A DNA stretch of 64,000 nucleotides from Streptomyces caeruleatus (GTDB taxonomy: Bacteria; Actinomycetota; Actinomycetes; Streptomycetales; Streptomycetaceae). The stretch covers positions 293,003 through 357,002 of the forward strand of contig NZ_KQ948933.1 in NCBI RefSeq assembly GCF_001514235.1. Direction: 5' to 3'. Shown here piece after piece: positions 17,019 to 25,971 of this stretch. Position 1 is the stretch's first letter; each line of letters begins with the position of its first letter. A program made the position numbers and the translations under genes. A model generated the notes under the pieces. It worked only from the letters and a program-made list of their open reading frames with translations. It was not told the origin of the DNA and did not search any database.

Positions 17019-18691
17019 GACTGCTCCAGGTACCGGTGGACGAGCATTACGGCCATGGCTCCCTCTCCGACGGCGGACGCGACCCGCTTGGCGGACTCCG
17101 CGCGCGCGTCCCCGGCGACGAACACGCCGGGGATGCTGGTCTCCAGGTGGTACGGCGGCCGGTCCAGCTCCCAGGTGGCCAGTGGCCGCCCGTCGGCGGT
17201 CAGATCGGGCCCGGCGAGGATGAACCCGCGCTCGTCCCGCAACACCGTGCCCTCCAGCCAGTCGGTCAGCGGGGCCGCGCCGATGAACACGAACAGCCAC
17301 TGCGCGTCGACCCGTTCGGTCTGACCGCTCGTGGTGTCGCGCAGCGTCAGCTGTTCCAGGTCGTTGTCGCCGTGCGCGGCATCGACGACCGTGTGGGCCC
17401 GTACAAAGATGTTCGGCGACTGGGCGATCTGCTGGATCAGGTAGTGCGACATCGACGCGGTGAGGTCCGCTCCGCGCACCAGCAGGGTGACCGACTTGGC
17501 GCCCCTGGACAGGTACATCGCGGCCTGTCCGGCCGAGTTGGCGCCGCCGACGATGTACACGTCGTGGCCCTGGCAGGCGGCGGCCTCGGTGAGCGCGGAC
17601 CCGTAGAACACCCCGCGGCCCGACAACTCGTCGGCACCCGGTGCCTCCAGTTGCCGGTAGGAAACACCGGTCGCCAGGATCACGCTGTGCGCCGCGATCT
17701 GCGACCCGTCCGAGAAGCGCACGGTGCGGGCCGCGCCGTTGACCTCCAGGCCCGTCACCTCACGGGCGGTGAGGATCTCGGCGCCGAACTTGGTGGCCTG
17801 GCGTCGCGCCCGGTCGGTGAGCTGGCCGCCGGACACCCCGTCCGGGAAGCCCAGGTAGTTCTCGATCCGCGAACTCTGCCCGGCCTGACCGCCGGTCGCC
17901 GACCGCTCCACGAGCACCGTACGCAGGCCCTCCGAGGCCCCGTACACCGCGGCACCGAGTCCGGCCGGGCCGCCGCCGATGACCACGAGGTCGTAGAAGT
18001 CGGCCGTCGGGGTCGTCGCCAGGCCCACATGGGCGGCCAGGTCGGGCGCCTCGGGCTCGACCAGGGGGGTGCCGTCCGGGGTGATCACCACCGGCAGCCG
18101 CTGCCCGTCCTGGCCCGCGGCCGTCAGCAGCCGCTGTCCTTCGGGCTCCTCGGTGGAGTACCAGCGGTACGGCACCTGGTTGCGGGCCAGGAACTCCCGT
18201 ACGCCCGAGGAGCGCGCCGACCAGCGGTGGCCGATCACCTTGGTGGCGGGCACCGGCTTGTAGTCACTGCACCGCCACGCCTCGAGCAGGTCGTCGAGCA
18301 CCGGGTAGAGCTTCTCCTCCGGGGGGTCCCACGGCTTGAGGAGGTAGTGGTCGAGGTCGACGACGTTGATCGCGTCGATCGCCGCGTTCGAGTCCGCGTA
18401 CGCGGTCAGCAGCACGCGCCGGGCGCCCGGATACACGTCCATGGCGTGTTCGAGGAACTCGATGCCGTTCATCTGCGGCATGCGGTAGTCGGCCAGAATC
18501 ACCGCCACCAGATCACCGCGCAGCTTCAGCTCCCGCAGCGCCTCCAGCGCGGACTCACCGGACTCCGCGCGCACGATCCGGTACGACCCGCCGTAGCGCC
18601 GTCGCAGGTCACGGGCGACTGCCCGGGACACCCCGGGATCGTCGTCCACGGTCATGATGACGGTCCGCGCAGCGTCCGCGGCCTGTGCCAT
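17015..18691 (-). CDS. Receiver domain fused to thioredoxin-reductase-like flavoprotein
   Basis: A 558-residue fusion. Residues 10-125 are a response-regulator receiver with the acidic pocket 'TVDDDPGV', phosphoacceptor D68 ('LADYRMPQMNG') and Lys in 'YLLKPWDPP'. A short glutaredoxin-like linker (about 150-210) follows. Residues 230-555 are a two-dinucleotide-binding flavoprotein: FAD site 'VIGGGPAGLGAAVYGA', NAD(P) site 'YIVGGANSAGQAAMYL' and FAD C-motif 'GVFVAGDAR'. The redox CxxC of true thioredoxin reductase is replaced ('YGSALTEAAACQG'), so it should transfer electrons or sense redox state without that disulfide. ATG 18691 follows GGGAG. It is coupled to the kinase at 15534-17018. Confidence 0.9.
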   Translation of the reverse strand: MAQAADAARTVIMTVDDDPGVSRAVARDLRRRYGGSYRIVRAESGESALEALRELKLRGDLVAVILADYRMPQMNGIEFLEHAMDVYPGARRVLLTAYADSNAAIDAINVVDLDHYLLKPWDPPEEKLYPVLDDLLEAWRCSDYKPVPATKVIGHRWSARSSGVREFLARNQVPYRWYSTEEPEGQRLLTAAGQDGQRLPVVITPDGTPLVEPEAPDLAAHVGLATTPTADFYDLVVIGGGPAGLGAAVYGASEGLRTVLVERSATGGQAGQSSRIENYLGFPDGVSGGQLTDRARRQATKFGAEILTAREVTGLEVNGAARTVRFSDGSQIAAHSVILATGVSYRQLEAPGADELSGRGVFYGSALTEAAACQGHDVYIVGGANSAGQAAMYLSRGAKSVTLLVRGADLTASMSHYLIQQIAQSPNIFVRAHTVVDAAHGDNDLEQLTLRDTTSGQTERVDAQWLFVFIGAAPLTDWLEGTVLRDERGFILAGPDLTADGRPLATWELDRPPYHLETSIPGVFVAGDARAESAKRVASAVGEGAMAVMLVHRYLEQS

Positions 18692-18787
18692 ACGAACTCC
18701 CACCCCGAGTGATCGGATCACCAGCAGGCGCCGGCTCGGTGCCGGCGTCGCCTTTCAGCCATCGTATGTTCGATCGCCCCGCTCCGG

Positions 18788-19060
18788 TTAGCTCCGCCGC
18801 GAGCCGAGCACGCAGAACTCGTTGCCCTCCGGGGCCACCAGTGTGGTCCAGGACTGCTCTCCCTGGCCGATGTCCGCGTGCCGCGCCCCGAGGGCCGGCA
18901 GCCGGTCGACCTCGGCCTGCCGGTCGTCGGGCCGGAAGCCGAGGTGCAGCTGGTTCTTGACGGTCTTCGCCTCGGGATGTGGACGAAGAGCAGGCCGGGC
19001 ATCGGGGCCGGCCGGATCTCGTACTCCTCGGGGGAGTCGACGACTGCCCAGCCGGGGGCA
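18788..19060 (-). pseudogene. VOC/glyoxalase-fold protein, frameshifted
   Basis: 'VVDSPEEYEIRPAPMPGLLF' in one frame and, after a shift, 'KNQLHLGFRPDDRQAEVDRL', 'GARHADIGQG' and 'SWTTLVAPEGNEFCVLG' form the second half of an actinobacterial VOC-fold protein with its characteristic 'W..L.DPEGNEFCV' end. The N-terminal half is missing and the frame is broken near 18975. Confidence 0.7.
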
Positions 19061-19843
19061 TCGGCCCCGCAACGGGGCGGTCGGCTGCTGGCCCCAGCCC
19101 TGCTACCGGGTCTGGGACGAGACCCACGGTGTCCTGACCGGCAACAGACCGCACTCCGTCGACGAGCAGACCAAGCGCCTGAACGAAATCGTGCAGGGCC
19201 GCAAGGCCACACGAGCCTGACAAACGCCCTGCCTGGTCGCGTGTCGACCCGTCAGGGCGGAGACCAGGCGGCCCCTTGGGCGATGTGCTGGGTGCCCATC
19301 GCCCCTGGGGCCACGACCCCCACCCTCATCTCCAACGCCCGCCTTCGAGACCGGCTCGATGAGTCCCTGAGAGAGCAGCGGATCAGTGCCGTCCGTCACG
19401 TCCTCGAATGCCGTCGCCACGACGTGCGCAAGGAGTTCGCCCTGGTGCCGTTCTTCGGGTCGGACCCGTGCGACAGGTCGCGGCCGCTCCCAGTCCCGCA
19501 TGTGCTGTTCTGGCTGTCGGCTCTGTGAGGTCGGTCTGGCTGGCGGTTTCCTGCACGCCGAGCAGCCGGGCCGCTTGGCCGCACCGCACCCAGACCTTCA
19601 CCGGCCGCGTCCCCCGGGGGGCGACCGTCCCCGACGACAGACTCCCCCATGCCGTCAGCGTTCATCTCGCCGTCCCAACCTCATCCCGGACAACGAGATC
19701 GCGGGCGCGCTCCGTATCCGTCCTGCTCGTAGCCCTGTCGGCGCTCTTTCGCCATATTGCTTAATTCTTTTTAGTTTTATGGGCAAGGTGGGCGCATGGT
19801 GGTGGGCCTGCCGTCACCATACGACACCGCGTGAGGAAGGCCG
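19061..19843. other. Gene-poor region before the transposase-fusion gene
   Basis: No intact gene. A plus-frame tail at 19080-19220 ('CYRVWDETHGVLTGNRPHSV', 'DEQTKRLNEIVQGRKATRA') looks like the end of an unknown protein. Paired arms CGCCCTG/CAGGGCG lie at about 19225-19259, and GGGCGATG/CATCGCCC lies at 19276-19304. A conspicuously AT-rich patch at 19746-19780 (ATATTGCTTAATTC, TTTTTAGTTTTATG) is unlike the surrounding DNA and may be the promoter for the 19844 gene or the edge of an inserted element. Confidence 0.5.
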
Positions 19844-22324
19844 ATGGAAGTGTCGTGGCCCCCGCGCCTGGGCCTGGGCGATCAGGTGCGGTTCGAGGGT
19901 CGAGCTTGGGTGGTAGCCGGTTTTGAGCACGGCTTGGTCCAACTGACGGATCCACTGGGCAACATGGCCAGTCCCAGGGTTGCGGAGCTGGTGCTGTCCG
20001 CCGACTTTGAGGTTGTGGAGCGTGGCTCCCGTGTGTCTTCGATCCGGGTCCTGCCGGCATCTGACGCGGTCCTCGCTCAAGCCCGGTGGTGGGAACGGCA
20101 CATCACAGAGGTGATCAGCGGCCTTCCGCCCGGTTCCGCCCCTGATGCCGCGCCCCGCGCCGAGTACGATCCAGCGCTCCGCTCGCTGAGCGAGAGGGAG
20201 GCGGCCAAGGCCGCCGAACTCACGGCGGCGGGGGTGTCCGGGGCGTCAGCGCGTACCGTTCGGCGCCGTCGCCAGCGGTACCAGGCTCAGGGGATTGACG
20301 GGCTGGTCGACGGACGTGCGACGCGGAAGCGCGCTCCCGGGGCACACCAGGACCCGCGCGTATTGGAGATGCTGCTGACGCTCATGTCGGACGACACCCG
20401 GCAGGGGCACACCGCGTCGGCCGACGAATACCGGCGGTTTGTCGGTCTCATGCTGGACAAGGTCTACGGCAGTGGCGCCGTGCCGCTGCCTTCGCGGTCC
20501 ACGTTCCAGCGGCTGGTGAAGACGGTCCGGGAGCAGCACGGCGGCGCACGTGGCGTCACCGTGATCGATGAGAAGGGAATCAGGCTCTCCCGGCCTGGCG
20601 AGCGCGTACACGTTGGCACCTTCCGACTGGCTCTTCCCGCGCACCTTGCCCGCCCCTCCCTGCGGTCGGTGCAGATCACGGTCGCGGTCGATGAACTGAC
20701 CCTGACCATCTGCACGTTGATGGTCCACACGTCGCCTCATGAAGTGGACGGGCCGACTCTGCTGGCCCGTCTGTGCGGTCCACCTGCTGCGCGGGCTGTG
20801 TCAGGCAGCGGCGAGGGGCGCGAGGTCGCGCCACTGATCCTGCCCGAGACTCTGGTACTCGACGGGTTGCGGATGCGCCGGGAGCGGGCGTTCCTGGACG
20901 AGTGCCGCGCCATGGGCATCCGGGTCGAGGCGCGCCGCCCGGTGACAAAGGCAGCCGGGGAGCACATCACCGGCAGACTCGCCGCTCTCTTCGGCGCTGA
21001 GCTGACGGCGCTGACGCGGCAACCCACTCATGACGACACCTCACTCATCACCTGGTTGCAGGACCGGGCCGAGCAGTGGGCGGAGTCAGTCTGGCAGCAC
21101 CAGCCCCAGGCCGGGCTGCAGGCGGTGGGAGGCCAACGAAACGCCACACCGTCTTCGGCATACGCGACCTGCGTCGCCAGGCTCGGGTGGGTACATCTGC
21201 CCCTGGGCGGACACACGGTACGGCGCTTGTTGCCCAGCGTGACCCGTCGGGTGACGGACAGGGGCGTGTTCGTCAAGCGGCGCCGCTACTTCCACGCCCG
21301 ACTCGCCTCGTTGCAGTCAACTGACCCCGTAGAAGTGCGATTTGACTCGTACGACCTGCGTCAGGTGTGGGTGCGGACGGGTGCCGAATCCTGGTTGCAG
21401 GTGCCTCTGGCCAGGAATGCGTCGGGACAACTGCCCTCATGGGGCATCTGGATGAGCGGCGACGCCACACGCGGCGTCCTGCCTGATGCCCCCGCCCGGA
21501 GGCCGTCGCGTGCGCTGGACTCTGTCCAGGAACGGCTGTCGTACCACGCTCAACTTCCCGTTCTACGCACGCCGTTCCTGCAGGAGGTGCTTCGGCTCGG
21601 CGACCGACTCGCCGTGCTGAACCGGACTCCTGCGGGCGGGAGACAGGGCCTGTTGATCACTGGCCCACCACGCAGTGGAAAGACCACTGCCTTGCGGGAA
21701 CTGAGCCGACACGTCGCTCGCATGAGCATCAGCGGCTTACCTCTTGGTCCGGCCGTCTACCTCCGCCTTCATCCGGCCGACAGAGACCGGACAGCCCTCC
21801 TCCGGCTGGGGAAACTCGTCGGTCTTCCTCCTCTCCCCCGTGGGATGAGCACCGCCGCCGTCTCCGAGGCGGTACAGGAGGCCTTGATCGCATCGGAGAC
21901 CAGCTTGGTCCTGGTGGACGACGCCTTCCCTGAAACCCCGATTCGCCGGGCATCAGGCCCGGTTGAGATGCTGCGGTTCCTGGCCGATCAAGTACCGGCT
22001 CTCTTCGTCTATGCCAACGAGGACAGGGAAGAGACCCCGTTCGCGCCAGACCAGGGGGCAGGTCAAGGACGTCTGACTCACGTGCAGGCAGCCCCAGTGC
22101 CGTACGGGCCGGATTGGGGACACCTGGTCGAAACCCTCGACAAGGCCCTCCGCCTGCGCCATCACCAGCCCGGCTCCCTGCTCCAGCTGGCACCGGCACT
22201 GCACCACAGGACTGGCGGCTGGCCAGGAGCCCTGGCCCACCTCGTGCGCTCCGCCTCCATCGACGCGATCCTCTCCGGGCGTGAGGAGGTCACCGAACGG
22301 GACTTCAACCCCATCACGGCGTGA
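19844..22324 (+). CDS. Fused TniA/TnsB-like and TniB/TnsC-like protein, degenerate DDE
   Basis: An 826-residue fusion. Residues 1-240 hold DNA-binding helical domains ('VSGASARTVRRRRQRYQAQG'). Residues 245-385 align with the RNase-H core of Mu/TnsB-type transposases of Streptomyces, but the first catalytic Asp position reads Gly ('RPGERVHVGTF', G258) and the Glu position reads Thr ('AGEHITGRLAAL', T376). Only the second Asp ('LVLDGLRM', D340) remains. Residues 430-545 are the Mu C-terminal beta-barrel region. Residues 575-826 are a TniB/TnsC-like AAA+ ATPase: Walker A 'GPPRSGKTT' (607-615), Walker B 'LVLVDDAF' (the usual DE is DD), 'VPALFVYANED', and the typical end 'RTGGWPGALAHLVRSASIDA'. 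In known elements these are two proteins of about 700 and 330 residues. The frame is long and undamaged, suggesting selection for a non-transposing, DNA- and ATP-binding role. The alignment to family active sites is from memory. Confidence 0.75.
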   Translation: MEVSWPPRLGLGDQVRFEGRAWVVAGFEHGLVQLTDPLGNMASPRVAELVLSADFEVVERGSRVSSIRVLPASDAVLAQARWWERHITEVISGLPPGSAPDAAPRAEYDPALRSLSEREAAKAAELTAAGVSGASARTVRRRRQRYQAQGIDGLVDGRATRKRAPGAHQDPRVLEMLLTLMSDDTRQGHTASADEYRRFVGLMLDKVYGSGAVPLPSRSTFQRLVKTVREQHGGARGVTVIDEKGIRLSRPGERVHVGTFRLALPAHLARPSLRSVQITVAVDELTLTICTLMVHTSPHEVDGPTLLARLCGPPAARAVSGSGEGREVAPLILPETLVLDGLRMRRERAFLDECRAMGIRVEARRPVTKAAGEHITGRLAALFGAELTALTRQPTHDDTSLITWLQDRAEQWAESVWQHQPQAGLQAVGGQRNATPSSAYATCVARLGWVHLPLGGHTVRRLLPSVTRRVTDRGVFVKRRRYFHARLASLQSTDPVEVRFDSYDLRQVWVRTGAESWLQVPLARNASGQLPSWGIWMSGDATRGVLPDAPARRPSRALDSVQERLSYHAQLPVLRTPFLQEVLRLGDRLAVLNRTPAGGRQGLLITGPPRSGKTTALRELSRHVARMSISGLPLGPAVYLRLHPADRDRTALLRLGKLVGLPPLPRGMSTAAVSEAVQEALIASETSLVLVDDAFPETPIRRASGPVEMLRFLADQVPALFVYANEDREETPFAPDQGAGQGRLTHVQAAPVPYGPDWGHLVETLDKALRLRHHQPGSLLQLAPALHHRTGGWPGALAHLVRSASIDAILSGREEVTERDFNPITA

Positions 22325-22609
22325 ACGGCATGGCATCACAACCCCGCAGGGCATGGCAGTAAGCCTGAAAGACCAGGTTTGATGAGCAACCCCGGATGCT
22401 GATGACGCTTAAGACTTGCATTCGTGCTCCATCAGCGATGCGGTCGGGCTCCTCTGCCTCTTTGCGTCTGGTGACAGGCGAGGGGCAGCAGGTCTGTCTG
22501 GGTGCAATACCGATCGAGTATCCGCCATCCCCGCCCGGGTCTGACCGTGTCTGTCCTCCTCTGCCATATGGGCAGACGGCCTGCCTGACTCACCTCTACT
22601 GTGGCTCCC

Positions 22610-23218
22610 ATGAGTCAGCTCGAAGGTCACCTGCCCTCGGCGGACTGGGTGGCTCAGGACCTGGAGCAGATGCTCCGCGAGTGCGACGCGCTCATCGAGT
22701 CCCATGAAGAGCAACTGCGCCGGCTGCGCGAGTCGATCGCCGGGCTTGAGGCGGAGCTTGAGCATGCCCGCGGCAATCGGGACGAGGCCAGCCGTGTTCT
22801 GGAAGCCCTGCGCGCGGCCGTGCGGGAGGGCCAGCAGCTGCGCGCCACTCGAACACAGTCGCCCAGTCCGCACCTGCGCGTTGTCCCCGACTCAGGGAGT
22901 CCGTCCTTGCCTCCCGCCGATTTCGAAACCGGTACGCCCGAGGCCACGCAGCTCCCTCCTGGAAATCCGGTCGTCCTCATCGGGGGAGCGCGATCCGTGA
23001 TCATCATGAAGGTGATCTCGACGGACGGCCAGCGGGAGTGGAGCGCTCGGGCAGTCACCGAGGCCCTCGGCGAACCCGCCGATGCCGTACGCCGAAACCG
23101 CTGCGTGCTGGACAATCTCTGCAAGCGCGGCGTGCTGGCCAAGAGCGAGAGGCCCAACCGCGAGGGCAACGGCAAGAGCGTCTTCTACCGGCTCGCGGCC
23201 CCCTGGCAGGCCGCTTGA
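22610..23218 (+). CDS. Coiled-coil protein with C-terminal winged helix
   Basis: A 202-residue protein from ATG 22610 ('MSQLEGHLPSADWVAQDLEQ'). Residues about 14-88 form a heptad-rich coiled coil ('LIESHEEQLRRLRESIAGLE', 'LEHARGNRDEASRVLEALRA'). A flexible proline-rich linker follows. Residues about 125-198 look like a winged helix: 'IIMKVISTDGQREWSARAVT' and 'CVLDNLCKRGVLAKSERPNR', then 'GKSVFYRLA'. I know no named family. It lies 285 bp after the transposase-ATPase fusion on the same strand and could be its DNA-binding or oligomerising partner. GTG 22601 is an alternative start; no strong ribosome site is seen for either. Confidence 0.75.
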   Translation: MSQLEGHLPSADWVAQDLEQMLRECDALIESHEEQLRRLRESIAGLEAELEHARGNRDEASRVLEALRAAVREGQQLRATRTQSPSPHLRVVPDSGSPSLPPADFETGTPEATQLPPGNPVVLIGGARSVIIMKVISTDGQREWSARAVTEALGEPADAVRRNRCVLDNLCKRGVLAKSERPNREGNGKSVFYRLAAPWQAA

Positions 23219-23274
23219 CCCCAAGCCGACGCCGCCCGTGAGCCCGAGACCTCAGCCATAACTTCACAGCAAAA

Positions 23275-23344
23275 GACCGCCGCCGTGCCTGGCCTCCTGG
23301 TTGGTAGCCCTCTGGCCTGGACACGGCGGCGGTCAGCGCCCTTA
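23275..23344 (-). terminator. Terminator for the XRE gene
   Basis: GACCGCCGCCGTG (23275-23287) pairs perfectly with CACGGCGGCGGTC (23332-23344). On the minus strand the stem is followed by TTTTGC, so it reads as an intrinsic terminator for the gene at 23441-23842. It may also end transcripts of the 22610 gene from the other side. Confidence 0.7.
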
Positions 23345-23440
23345 GGTCGCCGTCCTCGACGCTACCGGCTTCCGGTGGCGCGCACCGGGCGTTCGGCCAA
23401 CTCACCCCTGAAGGGTCGAACAGTCATGCCCGAATGCCCA

Positions 23441-23842
23441 TTACGTTCGAGGGCGGCGTTCCTCGCGTTCCGCCGTGTCCACATCCCGCTGCCGGGTGAT
23501 CCCCTCGACCTGCGGCTGCACCCTGCGCCCGCTCTCGTCCCGCGGCCACTCCAGATGATTGGGCCAGAGTGGCTCCCCGAGAGCACCCTCCAGATTCGCC
23601 ACCGTCAGCAGATCGGGCCACACGACGCCGGCCAGCACGTTGGAGATCACCTGCCGATTGACGTCACTCGCCTGGGCCAGCGCGTTGGCGCTGATCTTCT
23701 GACGCTCCATGGCCTCCGCGAGTGCGCGGGCCACCGCCTGGGCCACCTGCGCTCCGAGATGGTGATCCATCACGGCGTACGGCCAAAGGCCGTCGACGAC
23801 GTACGTGTGCGGCTTCTGGGCACGTCGAGTTCCTCCAGGCAT
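23441..23842 (-). CDS. XRE-type helix-turn-helix protein
   Basis: A 133-residue protein on the opposite strand from the surrounding recombination genes. Residues about 30-75 form a Cro/CI-type helix-turn-helix: 'VARALAEAMERQKISANALA', 'ASDVNRQVISNVLAG'. Then comes 'DLLTVANLEGALGEPLWP'. The N-terminal 24 residues ('MPGGTRRAQKPHTYVVDGLW') may or may not be translated, since ATG 23770 is also in frame. It reads away from the 23995 gene, with 150 bp between, and so may regulate that gene and those beyond it. The tail is charged and proline-poor without known domains. Confidence 0.8.
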   Translation of the reverse strand: MPGGTRRAQKPHTYVVDGLWPYAVMDHHLGAQVAQAVARALAEAMERQKISANALAQASDVNRQVISNVLAGVVWPDLLTVANLEGALGEPLWPNHLEWPRDESGRRVQPQVEGITRQRDVDTAEREERRPRT

Positions 23843-23994
23843 GTGAACAGTGTGACGGAGGCGCCGACAGGATGCGCCCCACCCTCAGGCATGCTACTCA
23901 AGCAGCAAGATCTTGTGAGGGTCAACGCCGACGTTCGTACCCGAGAGATTCCCTACGGTGGCACGAACGGGGCTTGCGAGGAGGGAGCCGAGCG

Positions 23995-24816
23995 GTGACG
24001 AGCACTCGCCGGAACACCCCCGTCCCATCCTCAAGGCCCCTCCCGACGGACCGGGTCCTGGCTCATGAGCATCTGGCGATCACCCGCGCCTCGTGCGCCG
24101 CCAAGGGCATCTTCGTCGCGCGCGATCTTGAGCAGGTCACCGAGGTTCCAGCCCGTCGCTGCGGGCTCGTCCTGGCCTTCGTGCGCGCGTATGGACTCAT
24201 CGAGCAGGCACCAGGGCGAAGCGCCTACCGGCCGACCAAGGCGGGGGAGAAAGTCGCCCGGGCCTGGGAGGCAAGCGAGGAGAAGGGCCTGCGCGCACTG
24301 CGCGAGGCCTGGGCAAAGTCCTGGTTCGCCCGGGGCACGAACAGCCGCCTGGCACAGGGCCCCGCTCTGCGGATCGGTCTCGCGGGCAAGCTGATGAAGC
24401 TCTCCGAGGCCGACGAGACGCAGCACCGCAAGGTGGAGATCCTGGTCGACCTGATGGTGGCCGTCGGCATGCTGCGTGTCGAGGACGGCGGTTACCTGCG
24501 CTGGAACGAGAGCGCCGCTGTCCCGAAGCCTCGTACCGGGTCCGGGACGGTAACCGCCGCCTCGGAAGCAGCCGATGTGCACGTCGATTCCCCGGACGAG
24601 GACGCCGAGTCCGCGGCCCTCATCCCCTCACCCCGCACGCACGCTGACGTGCCGTCGTCCAAGAGCGCGAACGAGGACCTGATCCGCCTGCTCAGCCCGC
24701 CGGTCCTGCTGGCCGACCTGGCGCGCCTGTCCGCTGAGGACATGGTCGCCCTCCACGGCCACCTCCATGGACTGGCGGCGATCCTCGCCAAGCTGAGGGG
24801 GCCGTCCATGACATAG
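23995..24816 (+). CDS. Winged-helix protein of unknown family
   Basis: A 273-residue protein from GTG 23995, preceded by an excellent GAGGAGGGAG ribosome site. Residues about 22-90 look like a winged helix with a long recognition segment ('FVARDLEQVTEVPARRCGLV', 'LIEQAPGRSAYRPTKAGEKV'). Residues 95-170 are helical, with a second wing-like part ('ILVDLMVAVGMLRVEDGGYL'). The tail (180-240) is acidic and disordered. The last 35 residues are amphipathic helices ('ARLSAEDMVALHGHLHGLAA'). Family not recognised. It precedes the recombinase-fold gene by 228 bp on the same strand and belongs to the same locus by position and spacing. Confidence 0.75.
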   Translation: MTSTRRNTPVPSSRPLPTDRVLAHEHLAITRASCAAKGIFVARDLEQVTEVPARRCGLVLAFVRAYGLIEQAPGRSAYRPTKAGEKVARAWEASEEKGLRALREAWAKSWFARGTNSRLAQGPALRIGLAGKLMKLSEADETQHRKVEILVDLMVAVGMLRVEDGGYLRWNESAAVPKPRTGSGTVTAASEAADVHVDSPDEDAESAALIPSPRTHADVPSSKSANEDLIRLLSPPVLLADLARLSAEDMVALHGHLHGLAAILAKLRGPSMT

Positions 24817-25044
24817 ACCGCCATACGAACAGCAGGTCCGGCAGCGCCGCATCCCTTGGCCGGGTGGCACTGCCGGACCCCCGCCTCCACCACTGCTGCG
24901 CGCGGCACGGCCGCGCGTCCGAGGGGCTTCGGCATGCCCTCACACAAGGCGAGGGGCACTGCCCACGGTAGCGGGCTCGGGCCCCTTCGCCTCGCCACTT
25001 CACCGCGCAGCCGCACGCGCGCGGTCGGAAACGGGAAGGTGCCC

Positions 25045-25971
25045 GTGGCCAGGACAAAGATCAAGAACGCTCTCCTGTCCGTCGCGCGCGTCTGGCGGCA
25101 ACGCGCCGCCGACGGCGAACTCAGCCTCGAGACCGTCATCCTCTACACCCAGGTCGTCGAACGCCTCCTGCGCTTCGCCGAGGCGCAGGGCGTGACCTAT
25201 CTGGACGACGTCTCCGCCCAGCTCGCCGCGTATTTCATCGATGCGCCCGGCCATGACCGCCACCAGGGCATCATCCTGAACCCAGCCGCCGGCACCCGCC
25301 GCCAGCGCCGCTCCGCCCTTGAGGCGCTCTTCACAGAGGCACGGGCGCTCGGGCTGACCCGAGCGGCTCCGCTCGTCGACCTTCCACCGATTCCCCGGAG
25401 CCCTCGTAAGCAGGGAACCGAACTGACCGACCCAGACGTGCAGTTGCTCCGCTTCCACGCGGAACGCGGCATGCCCGCCACTCGCCATGCCGCCCTCTTG
25501 GCCCTGCTCCTGGCCGGGCTGCACACCGCGGAGATCGCCTCCGCGACAACGGACGACCTCGACCTCACCGAAGCCGAGGTCTGGACGAACGGTGCCACCC
25601 GAACCCGCGGCCGCAGCTGCCATCTCGACGAGTGGGGCGTACAGGTGCTGTGGCTGCGCCGCACCCACCTCCTGCGCGGCACGGAATCCGGACCGCCGCC
25701 ACGCCTGGTCACCGCGGCTTCGTCGGCCTACCGCTCGCAGGCCAGCGTCTGCTCCGGATTCGGCGACATCGCCCGTCGCAGCGGGCTCGCCACTCGCGAG
25801 CGCAGGGTCGAGCCCAAGGACGTGACCCGCTACGTCGCCCGCAAGATCTTCTCCGACACCGGCCAGCTCTCCGAGGTCGCCCGCCGTCTGGGGCTGTCCT
25901 CCCTCGACGCCGCCGCCGCGCTCGCCGGCCACCGGTGGAACCCCGGGGACGCAGGCGGTGAGGTGGCGTGA
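25045..25971 (+). CDS. Tyrosine-recombinase-fold protein lacking catalytic residues
   Basis: A 308-residue protein with the two-domain outline of tyrosine recombinases. Residues 1-110 are a SAM-like core-binding domain ('LSLETVILYTQVVERLLRFA'). Residues 125-300 resemble the catalytic domain. The box-I 'GLRxxE' reads 'GLHTAE', so the first Arg is His160. The HxxR box reads 'PKDVTRYVAR' without His or the expected Arg. 'LGH' reads 'LGL', and the nucleophilic Tyr position is Leu or Ala ('SSLDAAAALAG'). All key residues therefore appear lost while the frame stays intact. GTG 25045 follows GGGAAGG by 6 nt. Its stop overlaps the next start (GTGA), so it is coupled to the transposase-like gene. Residue assignment is by eye. 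Confidence 0.7.
   Translation: MARTKIKNALLSVARVWRQRAADGELSLETVILYTQVVERLLRFAEAQGVTYLDDVSAQLAAYFIDAPGHDRHQGIILNPAAGTRRQRRSALEALFTEARALGLTRAAPLVDLPPIPRSPRKQGTELTDPDVQLLRFHAERGMPATRHAALLALLLAGLHTAEIASATTDDLDLTEAEVWTNGATRTRGRSCHLDEWGVQVLWLRRTHLLRGTESGPPPRLVTAASSAYRSQASVCSGFGDIARRSGLATRERRVEPKDVTRYVARKIFSDTGQLSEVARRLGLSSLDAAAALAGHRWNPGDAGGEVA

Noticed and set aside
15657..18712. Two plus-strand frames of over 550 codons
   Set aside because: They are antisense shadows of the histidine kinase and the receiver-flavoprotein gene, which show full motifs, good starts and coupling.
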